A stretch of 64,000 nucleotides of DNA, from the NCBI GenBank assembly GCA_964030785.1, contig OZ034979.1, positions 38,474,984-38,538,983 of the forward strand, written 5' to 3'. Made by a program: the position numbers and the translations under genes. The notes under the pieces are model-generated. The model made no database searches. It was given only the letters and a program-made list of their open reading frames with translations, and was not told the DNA's origin. This DNA comes from Siderastrea siderea (taxonomy: Eukaryota; Cnidaria; Anthozoa; Scleractinia; Rhizangiidae). This document shows positions 7,551 through 15,100 of the stretch, piece by piece (positions within the stretch are counted from its first letter, which is position 1; the number at the start of each line of letters is the position of its first letter).

Positions 7551-8213
7551 ATGAAAACCGTCGTGTCGTTATTGAATGGATCAAAACAGCATGGTCTTCC
7601 CTTCCCCCCAGAATTATTACAACGCATGGATTCCTTGTATGCCTTTTATCATCAACAATGGTGGTGTTATCGAAAAATGTTGAATCATTACAGGTGTATC
7701 AATGCCTTGTTCAATGGTATGGCCTTACTCCTGATGGCTGCCGGTATGATTGCGGGTCCCCTTTTGGAAAACAGTACGTTGGTAGCGTGTTTGGCGGCCG
7801 TGGGCACCGTGGTCAAAGGATGGAATGATTTTAAACAATACCGATTTAAAGTGACCATGAGTCGATTTGCGTTTACCACCTATGCCAAAGCCTTGACCGA
7901 ATTGAAAACCCATGTGCGGGGTATTCCCTTGGAGGATCTGGAACGATTTTTAATCAAGATGCAAACCTTGGATGATACCATTGTGGATTTCACCCCTCCG
8001 TTACCCAAACGATGTCTCCAAGATTACCATGGTCATTTTGTGTACCAACCCTTGGAAGCCCTATGCTATGTAGACGGATGTCCTCGTCCCTTGAGACCTA
8101 AAGAGTATTGGATCCATAAAAAGCCGCTCCCTCCTAGTCCCACACTCTTAGAACCATGGCCGTCCAACGACGACGACGACGCCGAAAAAGGAAACAACGA
8201 GGAGGGGCTTTAA
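7551..8213 (+). CDS. Two-membrane-segment protein, SLATT-like layout
   Basis: A 220-residue protein. The start is the ATG at 7551, two bases past the previous stop, not the in-frame GTG at 7545. A helical N-terminus leads to two adjacent hydrophobic segments around residues 58-80 (ALFNGMALLLMAAGMIAG) and 86-102 (STLVACLAAVGTVVKGW), then long amphipathic helices and a Pro-rich tail. This order resembles 2TM SLATT-type proteins, but I have no motif proof. It may be a virion membrane protein or an effector. A TATAAAC element lies 59 bases upstream. Confidence 0.65.
   Translation: MKTVVSLLNGSKQHGLPFPPELLQRMDSLYAFYHQQWWCYRKMLNHYRCINALFNGMALLLMAAGMIAGPLLENSTLVACLAAVGTVVKGWNDFKQYRFKVTMSRFAFTTYAKALTELKTHVRGIPLEDLERFLIKMQTLDDTIVDFTPPLPKRCLQDYHGHFVYQPLEALCYVDGCPRPLRPKEYWIHKKPLPPSPTLLEPWPSNDDDDAEKGNNEEGL
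8116..8124 (+). promoter_or_regulatory. TATA-like box upstream of 8156 gene
   Basis: CATAAAAAG lies in the end of the 7551 gene, 40 bases before the ATG at 8156. Confidence 0.45.
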
Positions 8214-8485
8214 TGCGTCGCAAACCCCGTTTGGTGGATAAAATTGCCCATGGCATGAGTATGTTTCTATCAGGCCCAGCCCCTGGGTTTGGACTGGCTT
8301 TAGGCAAATTAGGCGGTCAAGCCTTGAAAGGCATTACCGATAATGTAAAACATTACCGACGACAACGAGGTGGGGGTTGGTGGTCCGATTTCAAACGCAA
8401 TACCCGTCAAGGTTATAAAGAGACGCGAGACGTGATCAAACAAGACAAAGCCCTTCAACGTCTATTGACGGGTCAACCATGGTGA
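8156..8485 (+). CDS. Small basic virion protein with two QRGG sites
   Basis: A 109-residue protein whose first 58 bases overlap the end of the 7551 gene in another frame. It has an Arg/Lys head, QRGG at 14-17, a Gly/Leu-rich middle (SGPAPGFGLALGKLGG), a second RRQRGG followed by GWWSDF, and a Lys/Gln-rich end. The head and QRGG position match the proteins at 3015 and 8479. It is a likely protease-processed core or minor capsid protein, inferred from layout. The ATG has a good context (AACC before it). Confidence 0.65.
   Translation: MAVQRRRRRRKRKQRGGALMRRKPRLVDKIAHGMSMFLSGPAPGFGLALGKLGGQALKGITDNVKHYRRQRGGGWWSDFKRNTRQGYKETRDVIKQDKALQRLLTGQPW
8414..8420 (+). promoter_or_regulatory. TATA box upstream of 8479 gene
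   Basis: TATAAAG lies inside the 8156 gene, 65 bases before the ATG at 8479. Confidence 0.4.
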
Positions 8486-8643
8486 GGAGGAGAAGACGAC
8501 GCCGTCGTCAGCGAGGCGGTTTTTTAAATCTATTGGTGCCCGCTATGGTAGGATTGGGGAAAGCCGCGGCCTTGGAAACGGATAAACGTATAAAACGCAC
8601 GATTCAAAAAGCCAATCAACGGTATCGTCGTCGTCATCGATAA
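8479..8643 (+). CDS. 54-residue basic virion peptide precursor (Arg tract, QRGG, hydrophobic)
   Basis: This very short gene overlaps the end of the 8156 gene by 7 bases. It begins MV followed by eight Arg, then QRGG at 11-14. A hydrophobic stretch (FLNLLVPAMVGLGKAAAL) and a basic tail ending RYRRRHR follow. The three-part design is the same as in the 61-residue protein at 3015, although the downstream residues differ, suggesting old paralogy or convergent need. Cleavage after GG would split a protamine-like head from a membrane-seeking peptide. That step is inferred. Confidence 0.65.
   Translation: MVRRRRRRRRQRGGFLNLLVPAMVGLGKAAALETDKRIKRTIQKANQRYRRRHR
8589..8595 (+). promoter_or_regulatory. 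TATA box upstream of 8647 gene
   Basis: TATAAAA lies inside the 8479 gene, 58 bases before the ATG at 8647. Confidence 0.4.
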
Positions 8644-8646
8644 AGG

Positions 8647-8964
8647 ATGCAACGTCTTCGACGTCAATTCCCGTTTTTACGGTCCATGTTACAAGAAGCC
8701 AATGGTTCCAAACGTCAAGAATTGTTACAACATGCCAATGCCGATCAAATCAATGCTGTGAGTGAACTGGTGTTGAACTTTTTAAAAAACAAGATTCCCG
8801 TCACCCCACCCATGCTGGCTAAACTTCAACCCTATAAAAAGGTACTACGTGATTTGGGACGTCGTCGACATTCCGTCAAAAAACGTCGTCAGTGGTTAGT
8901 CCAACAAAAAGGAAGCGGGTTGTTTCAAGGACTTCACGAGGTGCTATGTCAATGTGTTCGTTAA
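8647..8964 (+). CDS. Small helical basic Polinton protein
   Basis: A 105-residue protein. The N-terminal part is helical (FLRSMLQEANGSKRQELLQHA). A Lys-rich segment with LAKLQPYKKVLRDLG and RRRHSVKKRR follows, then KGSG before LFQGLHEVLCQCVR. This order, a basic stretch then a Gly-containing site then a hydrophobic Cys-containing end, is typical of a conserved small protein seen in cnidarian Polintons. KGSG may be a variant protease site. Its molecular role is unknown. It overlaps the next gene by 19 bases. Confidence 0.65.
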   Translation: MQRLRRQFPFLRSMLQEANGSKRQELLQHANADQINAVSELVLNFLKNKIPVTPPMLAKLQPYKKVLRDLGRRRHSVKKRRQWLVQQKGSGLFQGLHEVLCQCVR

Positions 8965-9176
8965 CCCTCCCTACGTGGATGACTCTATTACAAGAAGCCA
9001 ATCGGGCCACCGACAAGTGGAAAGACGAGTGTCATTATTGGAAGCATAAATATCACCTGTTGTATCGAGAGTACCAACACATCTTGAGGGCCCGTCTTTG
9101 TAAGAGTTGCCGTGACCAGGAAGACGGGGAACTTTGCTCCGACTGTAGTCAACGAACATGGACGAGGTGTACATGA
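8946..9176 (+). CDS. Small zinc-ribbon-like protein
   Basis: A 76-residue protein. I chose the ATG at 8946, although the frame is open upstream to 8892, because that extension lies wholly inside the 8647 gene. A predicted helix (WMTLLQEANRATDKWK) leads to paired knuckles CKSC and CSDC separated by 8 residues, a likely zinc ribbon, then a short Arg/Cys end. Overlaps of 19 bases on each side fit the dense packing. Possibly a nucleic-acid-binding or regulatory protein; no family name is supported. Confidence 0.6.
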   Translation: MSMCSLTLPTWMTLLQEANRATDKWKDECHYWKHKYHLLYREYQHILRARLCKSCRDQEDGELCSDCSQRTWTRCT

Positions 9177-9826
9177 TTCCCCAAAAGGACTTGGAACAAC
9201 TCATTCAATATTACAAAGGAGAACTCACCGAAAATGCCTTGTTGAACAAAGCCGCCACGCTCGCCGCCAAAAAACATGTGTTATTAGCCAACCCCCAATT
9301 ACCTCCCGCCCTGGTCAATGCTCAAACCAAACCGTTGAGTCAAGAATTAATCAAGTTAACCAAACGCATTCGTCAATTTCCTGGCGGGGTGGGGGTTGGT
9401 GCCGCGGGTGCCCCGGGTGGTCCACCAGGCGAAGAAGAAGAAGAAGTCGGGGATTTGGTGACGGGACCCGTGGAACAATGGTTGAAGCGCATGATAAAAG
9501 GAGGTCCGTCGGCTCCCAAACCCACCATTACCCCTGCTACCAGGGAAGGCGCGAGAGAACCGAGACCTTCTACCAGTCGAGGAGAAGAGAGACCTTCTAC
9601 CAGTCGAGGGGATATCCGATCGCGTTTAGAAGCCGTGCGAGAACGACGCAAGGCCTGGGAAAAGCATTTAACCGAAAGTGGTGCCGCGAAAGGCAAAGGC
9701 AAAGGCAAAGGCAAAGGCAAAGGCGTCTCCCGGGAAGTGCAACGATTGAAACCTTTACCCGGTTGGGAAGATTGGACCAAAACCAAACAGCCCCGACGGA
9801 GACGTTTGCAATACGACAGTGAATAA
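9158..9826 (+). CDS. Polinton core-type protein with low-complexity C-terminal half
   Basis: A 222-residue protein. The first 75 residues form a conserved helical domain (DLEQLIQYYKGELTENALLN, then LTKRIRQFP) that I recognise from animal Polintons but cannot name. After it come a Gly/Pro patch with PGG, an acidic run, IKGGPS, two copies of RPSTSRG, a KGKGKGKGKGK tract and a basic C-terminus. The low-complexity half looks like a disordered tether. A structural or core virion role is inferred. An alternative frame of similar length (9112-9822) was rejected. Confidence 0.7.
   Translation: MDEVYMIPQKDLEQLIQYYKGELTENALLNKAATLAAKKHVLLANPQLPPALVNAQTKPLSQELIKLTKRIRQFPGGVGVGAAGAPGGPPGEEEEEVGDLVTGPVEQWLKRMIKGGPSAPKPTITPATREGAREPRPSTSRGEERPSTSRGDIRSRLEAVRERRKAWEKHLTESGAAKGKGKGKGKGKGVSREVQRLKPLPGWEDWTKTKQPRRRRLQYDSE
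9686..9725 (+). repeat. AAAGGC hexanucleotide repeat
   Basis: About six tandem AAAGGC units encode the Lys-Gly tract of the 9158 protein. This is a likely site of in-frame length variation. Confidence 0.8.
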
Positions 9827-9827
9827 A
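9822..9827 (+). terminator. Poly(A) signal overlapping the 9158 gene stop
   Basis: AATAAA contains the stop codon and ends three bases before the ATG of the phospholipase gene. Confidence 0.4.
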
Positions 9828-9829
9828 AC

Positions 9830-10186
9830 ATGCCCACCAAGAGGAGAAGGGGTATTAAACGGAAACGCCCCCGACGAGGAGGGGCCTTGGATGTACAAAA
9901 ATGGATTGCGAAAACGGGGAAGGAATTTCATTGGCCCGGTTATCAGTACATGGGACCTGGCACCCATTTGGCTAAACGTCTGAAACGTGGGGATCCCGGG
10001 ATCAATCGTTTGGACCAAATTGCTAAGCAACACGACATTGATTACAGCCGTGCTAAGAATTTGCAAGATAAATGGAAAGCCGATACCAAGATGATCCAAG
10101 CCATTGATCGATTACCCGGCAAGAAAAACAAGACGGAACGGGTGGTCAAGAAAATCATGCAAGCCAAGAAACGTTTGAAATTGTAA
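9830..10186 (+). CDS. PLA2: Parvovirus-type phospholipase A2
   Basis: A 118-residue protein. The calcium-binding loop is YMGPG at residues 40-44. The catalytic helix has HDIDY at 68-72 (His-Asp pair), with a further Asp at 85 in the expected region. This is the arrangement of the PLA2 domain in parvovirus VP1. Such domains breach endosomal membranes during entry. A basic head with RRGG at 15-18 precedes the enzyme, so proteolysis could free it. It is the last gene of the plus-strand virion module. Confidence 0.85.
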   Translation: MPTKRRRGIKRKRPRRGGALDVQKWIAKTGKEFHWPGYQYMGPGTHLAKRLKRGDPGINRLDQIAKQHDIDYSRAKNLQDKWKADTKMIQAIDRLPGKKNKTERVVKKIMQAKKRLKL

Positions 10187-10435
10187 ACATTTAATAACAT
10201 GTTGAGTAAAAAATGAAAATGTCACATTGTTATTCTGCAGTTCGGTAGTCTTCTGTAGTTCGTGTTGAGTCTCAAGCAGGATTGGCGAGACAAAACCCAT
10301 TGTGATGTAGACAATCCAGATAAAATAAAAACAATGTCACTTGTGTCATTTTGATTGATTGATGAGTTGTCAAGTTCATTTGTTCTCTCACAAATACTGA
10401 CACGGATGTTCTGCCAAAATACTGAGACGAGGGGG
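10187..10435. other. Convergent intergenic spacer with plus-strand poly(A) signal
   Basis: This AT-rich spacer separates the rightward virion module from the leftward genes. AATAAA at 10324-10329 on the plus strand should end virion transcripts. ATTAAA on the minus strand (10196-10191) may end the leftward ones. Two short near-repeats of AAATACTGA/AAATACTGAGA lie at about 10,392 and 10,417. No gene seen. Confidence 0.55.
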
Positions 10436-11707
10436 TTAAGACATTAAATCAAACAATAAATCCACGCCCTCGTCGGATGACATGTCATGAACGAGGTCTT
10501 CAGGGGGCAACAATGCCTCCACATCAAAATCCTCGACATCGTTCATGACCTGCTGCCAATCATCGGGTGACATGTCTTTCAATAACTCCTGCAAATACGA
10601 AACATTCTCCCAATCAGGGGAGTCCGCAACTTGCACGCCCCCCGAATCCAAATCAAACAGAGTATGAGAGTCCGTGGGCGGTCCGTTTGTATCCACAGAT
10701 TCCTGCGTCACAGGAATGGATTTCAAATAATCCGTCAGGGGGATGGTTAATGTCAAAGGTCCTAAAGCCTCCATTTTCTCTCGAGTTCTCTTTTTCTCCA
10801 GCAGGTGGGCTCGACGACACCTCTCTTTCTCCCTCAACACCTCTCGATGGGTCTCCCGATATTGTTGGTCATACCCCAGGCGCTGTTCCGGATTCTTTTC
10901 CCGGTAGCGCCTTTGGGCTTCCGCCAGCTGGGCTCGATGGGTCTCCCGATATTGTTGGTCATACCCCAGGCGCTGTTTCGGATTCTTTTCCCGGTAGCGC
11001 CTTTGGGCCTCCGCCAGCTTGGCTCGATTCCTTTCCCGGTAGCGCCTTTGGGCCTCCGCCAGCTTGGCTCGATTCCTTTCCCGGTAACACCTATCAGTCT
11101 CAGCCACGCGCTCTGGATACCTTGCCTTGTAGCGCTGGCGGGCCGCCGCCACCTGTTTACGACGTTTGTCCCGGTAACACTGTTTGGACACCGCGATGAA
11201 CTCTCGATTGTTTTCTCGGTACTTTTTTTTGTAGGCGGCCACTTTCTCTGGGTGTTCGGCCCGATACCGTTTACATTTGGCGCTCATTTGGAGTACCTTG
11301 CTCTGACGTTTCGCCAGAAACCGTTGTTGAGTGGCGGCTACTCGGTCGGGATGCCTGGCCCGGTACCTCGCTTGAGCGGCCAGTTGCTGCAGTTGTTTTC
11401 TCTCAAGGTTGGGCAGTTCGTAGTCCTCGTCGTCGTCGTCGTCGTCGTCGTCGTGGGGGTCATAGTCGGTGTCGTTGGTGGAGTCATCGTCGTCGTCGTG
11501 GGGGTCATAGTCGGTGTCGTTGGTGGAGTCATCGTCGTCGTCGTCGCTTTGATGGTAACTGACTGGGGGTCTGTGACGACGACTGCGGAACTGTCTTACG
11601 CGGGACATCGGGCGATGGTGGCGGTGCTCGGGGAGGTGTGGTTGGCCGCTTAAATTTGTGGTGCCAGTTGGTCCAGCAATAATCCAGGCCCTCGATGTAC
11701 CAGTCAC
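10436..11707 (-). CDS. Lys/Arg helical-repeat protein with acidic ends, regulator candidate
   Basis: A 423-residue frame; Met34 at 11608 is an alternative start that reduces overlap with the next gene. Poly-Asp blocks occupy about 54-94. About 235 residues of repeats follow, each about 15-30 residues, built on YRERNRAKLAEAQRR and YREKNPEQRLGYDQQ. The C-terminus is acidic with bulky residues (WENVSYLQELLKDMSPDDW, DFDVEALLPPEDL, VDLLFDLM), like a transcriptional activation domain. DNA repeats of 90 bp (10843 and 10933) show recent growth. The repeats may bind nucleic acid. It is probably an early regulator, by inference. Confidence 0.65.
   Translation of the reverse strand: MTGTSRAWIIAGPTGTTNLSGQPHLPEHRHHRPMSRVRQFRSRRHRPPVSYHQSDDDDDDSTNDTDYDPHDDDDDSTNDTDYDPHDDDDDDDDEDYELPNLERKQLQQLAAQARYRARHPDRVAATQQRFLAKRQSKVLQMSAKCKRYRAEHPEKVAAYKKKYRENNREFIAVSKQCYRDKRRKQVAAARQRYKARYPERVAETDRCYRERNRAKLAEAQRRYRERNRAKLAEAQRRYREKNPKQRLGYDQQYRETHRAQLAEAQRRYREKNPEQRLGYDQQYRETHREVLREKERCRRAHLLEKKRTREKMEALGPLTLTIPLTDYLKSIPVTQESVDTNGPPTDSHTLFDLDSGGVQVADSPDWENVSYLQELLKDMSPDDWQQVMNDVEDFDVEALLPPEDLVHDMSSDEGVDLLFDLMS
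10843..11090 (-). repeat. 90-bp and 45-bp coding direct repeats
   Basis: The segment beginning CTCGATGGGTCTCCCGAT recurs with period 90 at 10843 and 10933. Shorter repeats of about 45 bp (GCCTCCGCCAGCTTGGCTCG) follow. They encode the repeated helical units of the minus-strand protein. Confidence 0.8.
11427..11550 (-). repeat. GTC/GAC trinucleotide and 45-bp repeats coding poly-Asp
   Basis: Runs of GTCGTC on the plus strand and a duplicated segment containing GGGGGTCATAGTCGG encode repeated STNDTDYDPHDDDDD blocks on the minus strand. Confidence 0.75.
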
Positions 11708-11945
11708 AGGTCATGTGAGGGTAACAATATTCCTCCAAACGAACGGCCTCTTCTGCTCGGCGTTGCTGCGCCTCTACTTTCTCCGGTTCCAGTTGTTTCA
11801 AACGTTCAGCAAACTCAGCAAAGGTTTCCTCCTCCTCCTCCAACTCCCTCTTCACTTTCTCCAAGATCTCCTCCACTTCCAAATCTACTTCAAATTCTTC
11901 AAATTCTTCAAAGGCTTCCAATAGCTTCTCATGACCAGCGTCCAT
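11529..11945 (-). CDS. Glu-rich, Cys/Trp-containing early protein candidate
   Basis: I chose Met6 (11945) over the first ATG at 11960. The TATA box at 11983-11977 predicts transcription starting near 11,953, so the first ATG may be outside the mRNA. A Glu/Leu-rich coiled-coil-like region (FEEFEVDLEVEEILEKV) is followed by a Cys/Trp/His cluster (CYPHMTCDWY, YCWTNWHHKF), a Pro/Ser-rich stretch and a basic KRRRRR end that may be a nuclear signal. It overlaps the 423-residue frame by 179 bases. Splicing or frameshifting between them is possible. No family was recognised; an early regulatory role is inferred. Confidence 0.55.
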   Translation of the reverse strand: MDAGHEKLLEAFEEFEEFEVDLEVEEILEKVKRELEEEEETFAEFAERLKQLEPEKVEAQQRRAEEAVRLEEYCYPHMTCDWYIEGLDYCWTNWHHKFKRPTTPPRAPPPSPDVPRKTVPQSSSQTPSQLPSKRRRRR

Positions 11946-12183
11946 TTTGAGATGACTCACCTCGAGGGTCGATCTGTTTTATAGTCTCTCATTCGTTCCC
12001 GTCATGCACCATGGACCCTAACTAGAGAGGGGGGAGGGGGGTCCCCCCACCTCGTCCCACCCCTCCCTAGGGCACCCCCTCTCAGGGGGGCACCCTGTTT
12101 AGTGATTGGCTCCTTCCCCTCCCACGTGACCTTTTGGTTCTCTATAAAAACAGAGCCCCGATCTCCAGTGAGTTCATCTGATC
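11946..12183. promoter_or_regulatory. Divergent early promoter between regulator genes and PolB
   Basis: Opposed TATA boxes flank a C/G-rich core. TATAAAA on the minus strand is at 11983-11977, and TATAAAAA on the plus strand at 12143-12150, 34 bases before the PolB ATG. Between them lie GGGGGAGGGG/CCCCACC runs (possible Sp/KLF sites), an inverted CCAAT box (GATTGGC, about 12,102) and an E-box CACGTGAC at about 12,123. The arrangement would co-express replication and regulatory genes. Confidence 0.75.
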
Positions 12184-15100
12184 ATGTCCTCTCGCCAAGA
12201 TGAGGAGGAAGCGGGGCCCAGTGGCCTCGCTAGACGCGAGATCATGTCCTTGCTTGGACTAGAGATGTCCGATTCTGAGAAAGAAGAAGAAGACGAGACG
12301 ACAACAACAACTTCCTGTGTGGGACCTATGTTATGTACCGAAGACATACCGGACAGTGATGAGATTTGTGAAGAGGCCTTGGATCGCTTCGAACGCCAAC
12401 GTGCGTTTCAAACCCATCTTCTAAAACAAACTGGGGGAGGTTTGGATACCTCGATCGGAGCAGGAACGTTTGACTTTGAACTCCAACCCTATGTCAATCG
12501 TTTGAGCAACCGTCTGGGAGTGCGTGAACGTCATTTCAATACCCAGTTACGTCAAAGAGGTAACTTCATTCCCAATCAGAGCATGACTCGAGCTCTAGAA
12601 GAGGGGTTACGTCGCGCGGTGAATCAAGTGTTGACCACCACCACACCTCCCCTCCACGATCAAGATCGCCTGTACTTTACTATCGCCTCCAACAGACTCC
12701 ATAATAATTTTCAGGGCTGGGGATTACGTGCAGGAGAATGGCGCCAAGGCGGCGACCGTGTCGAGGCTTTATTCCAACGTTTAGCCCAAGCCCTCAACAG
12801 CAACGAACAATTTGAAATGGACGACTCCTTTCAAGTCTCCATTACTCAAGTCCATCATGCCCCTCAAGGAACCGGCAAACCACGCCAGATCAAACCCGGA
12901 CACCAGCCTCTACGAAATTTAATACCCAAGAAACGTTCCATTATCCAGATCCAAAACAGGGATGATCTCTGTTGTGCCAGAGCCCTCGTCACTGCCAAAG
13001 CCAAAGTGGACCAACCCCCGAAATGGTCATCCATTCGACAAGGTGGGAAAATCCAAAAAGAACTCGCGTTGCTGCTTCATCACGAGGCCAACGTGCCCTT
13101 CGGCCCTTGTGGCTACGATGCCTTGACCCAATTCAGTACCACTCCTTCCCTGACCGGTTACCAGATCCTGTTGGTGGATGCCGACCGTTCTTTTCACATC
13201 ACCACCTTTGGTCCCCTTCAAGACAAACAATTGATCCTGTTGCACGAGAAAGGCCATTATGATGTCATTACCAAGTTGCCAGCCTTTTTCGGATCCAGTT
13301 ACGTCTGTGCCCATTGTTGGAAACCCTATAACGTGGAGGGACGTCATCGATGCAACAACAAACGTCATTGCAGGGCCTGTTGCCAAAAAGAGTGCCCTGA
13401 TTTCCTGGAGGCGTACCCTCGAGGTCAGAAAGCCACTCAACGTTGTCAACAATGTCATCGGGACTTTTTTGGAGACACCTGTTTCCAAATGCATCTCGTC
13501 AAGGACCACGCCGGCAAACCCGTGACCAACCTAGACTCCTCCGTCTGCTTTCGGCGCCGTCGCTGTCCTAAATGTCTAATCCTACTTCCTGCTTGCCACA
13601 TTGACAAGCATCAATGTGGGTATATTGACTGCCCCTCCTGTCATGAGTACGTGGACGGTGCAACTCATCGTTGTTTTATTCAAATAGCCACTCAAGACAA
13701 GAAGAAAAGAAAGAGGAAACGGTCTGGAGGGCCTCGCGCCAAACGTAGGGTGGGGGTGGATGCCACACCCGAGGAGGAGGAAGACGACGACCTCCCACCC
13801 CTTCATGTCTTCTTTGATATTGAAGCCATGCAACCCCAAGAACAACACATCGCTAACCTCGTCGTGGCCGAAACCGAAGACGACGACCAACCCGTGTGTT
13901 TCCCTGGCAACCATTGCGTCCGAGATTTCCTGGAATGGTTGGATACCTTGACACTCCATGATACCCGCCAAGTTAATGTGTTGGCCCATAACTTCCAAGG
14001 GTACGATGGTTACTTTATCATTCATCAATACTATCATGATAACAGATTGGTCGAGCAGCTCCGGAACGGGTGTAAACTCTTGCAAGTCCAACACGATCGT
14101 ATCCGCTTCATCGACTCTTTGAGTTTCTTCCAGATGCCTCTGTCCGCCTTTCCCAAAACCTTTGGATTGACAGATGTCTGCAAAGGGTACTTCCCCCACA
14201 AGTTCAATCATCCAGACCATCAAAACTACGTAGGCCCCTTCCCGGCCCTCGATTACTACATGCCTGAAACCATGTCCCCCGAAGGCAAGCAAGCCTTGGA
14301 AACCTGGCATCAAGAGCAACGCGACGAGGTCTTTGACTTCCGCAAAGAACTGGTTAAGTACTGCAAATCGGATGTACGTCTCTTGAAAGAAGGATGCTTG
14401 ACATTCAAACGACTGTTTGAAACGCTGACGGGCTTCAACCCCTTCGACCACATCACCATTGCTTCTGCTTGTAACCGCGATCTACGCATGAATCGCATGA
14501 TCCCCAACAGTATTGCCAGTGAACCCGTTCGTGGGTGGAAGAACAATATCAACTACTCCAAAGTGGCCCTGGAATGGTTAACCTGGTGTGCCCAACAACA
14601 ACAGACCATTCAACATGCCCGTAATGCCGGCGAGTATTGCATCCCTGGCACTAACTTCCATGTCGATGGTTTCGATGCCAGTACCAACACCATCTACGAA
14701 TTTCACGGGTGTTTCTGGCATGGGTGTCGTCGCTGTTTCCCCATTCGTCACGAAAGCCATCTACGTCACTATGATCGAACCATGCAAGATGTCTACGAGA
14801 CCACCCAGCAAAGGATCCAACAATTTAGAGAGCTCGGATACCATGTCATAGAAATGTGGGAATGTGATTGGTCCCGTCTCAAAGACACCTCCTTGGACAT
14901 CCGAACGTACCTGGGGACCCTTGACTTCACAGAACCTCTCAACCCCCGTGACGCTTTCTGCGGGGGTCGTACCAATGCCGTGAAACTGTACCATCGTGTG
15001 ACACCCAATCAACAAATACATTACATTGATGTGACCTCCTTGTACCCATGGGTGAACAAGACCTGTGTGTACCCCAAAGGCCATCCTCGTGTCATCTTCA

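Noticed and set aside
9112..9822. 236-residue frame overlapping the core-type protein gene
   Set aside because: It is an Arg/Ser/Gln shadow of the 9158 gene, which has the recognisable conserved N-terminal domain.
10567..11653. Plus-strand frames of 210 and 282 residues opposite the repeat protein
   Set aside because: Their repeats mirror the minus-strand coding repeats; the minus frame has the longer ORF, acidic tail and upstream promoter.
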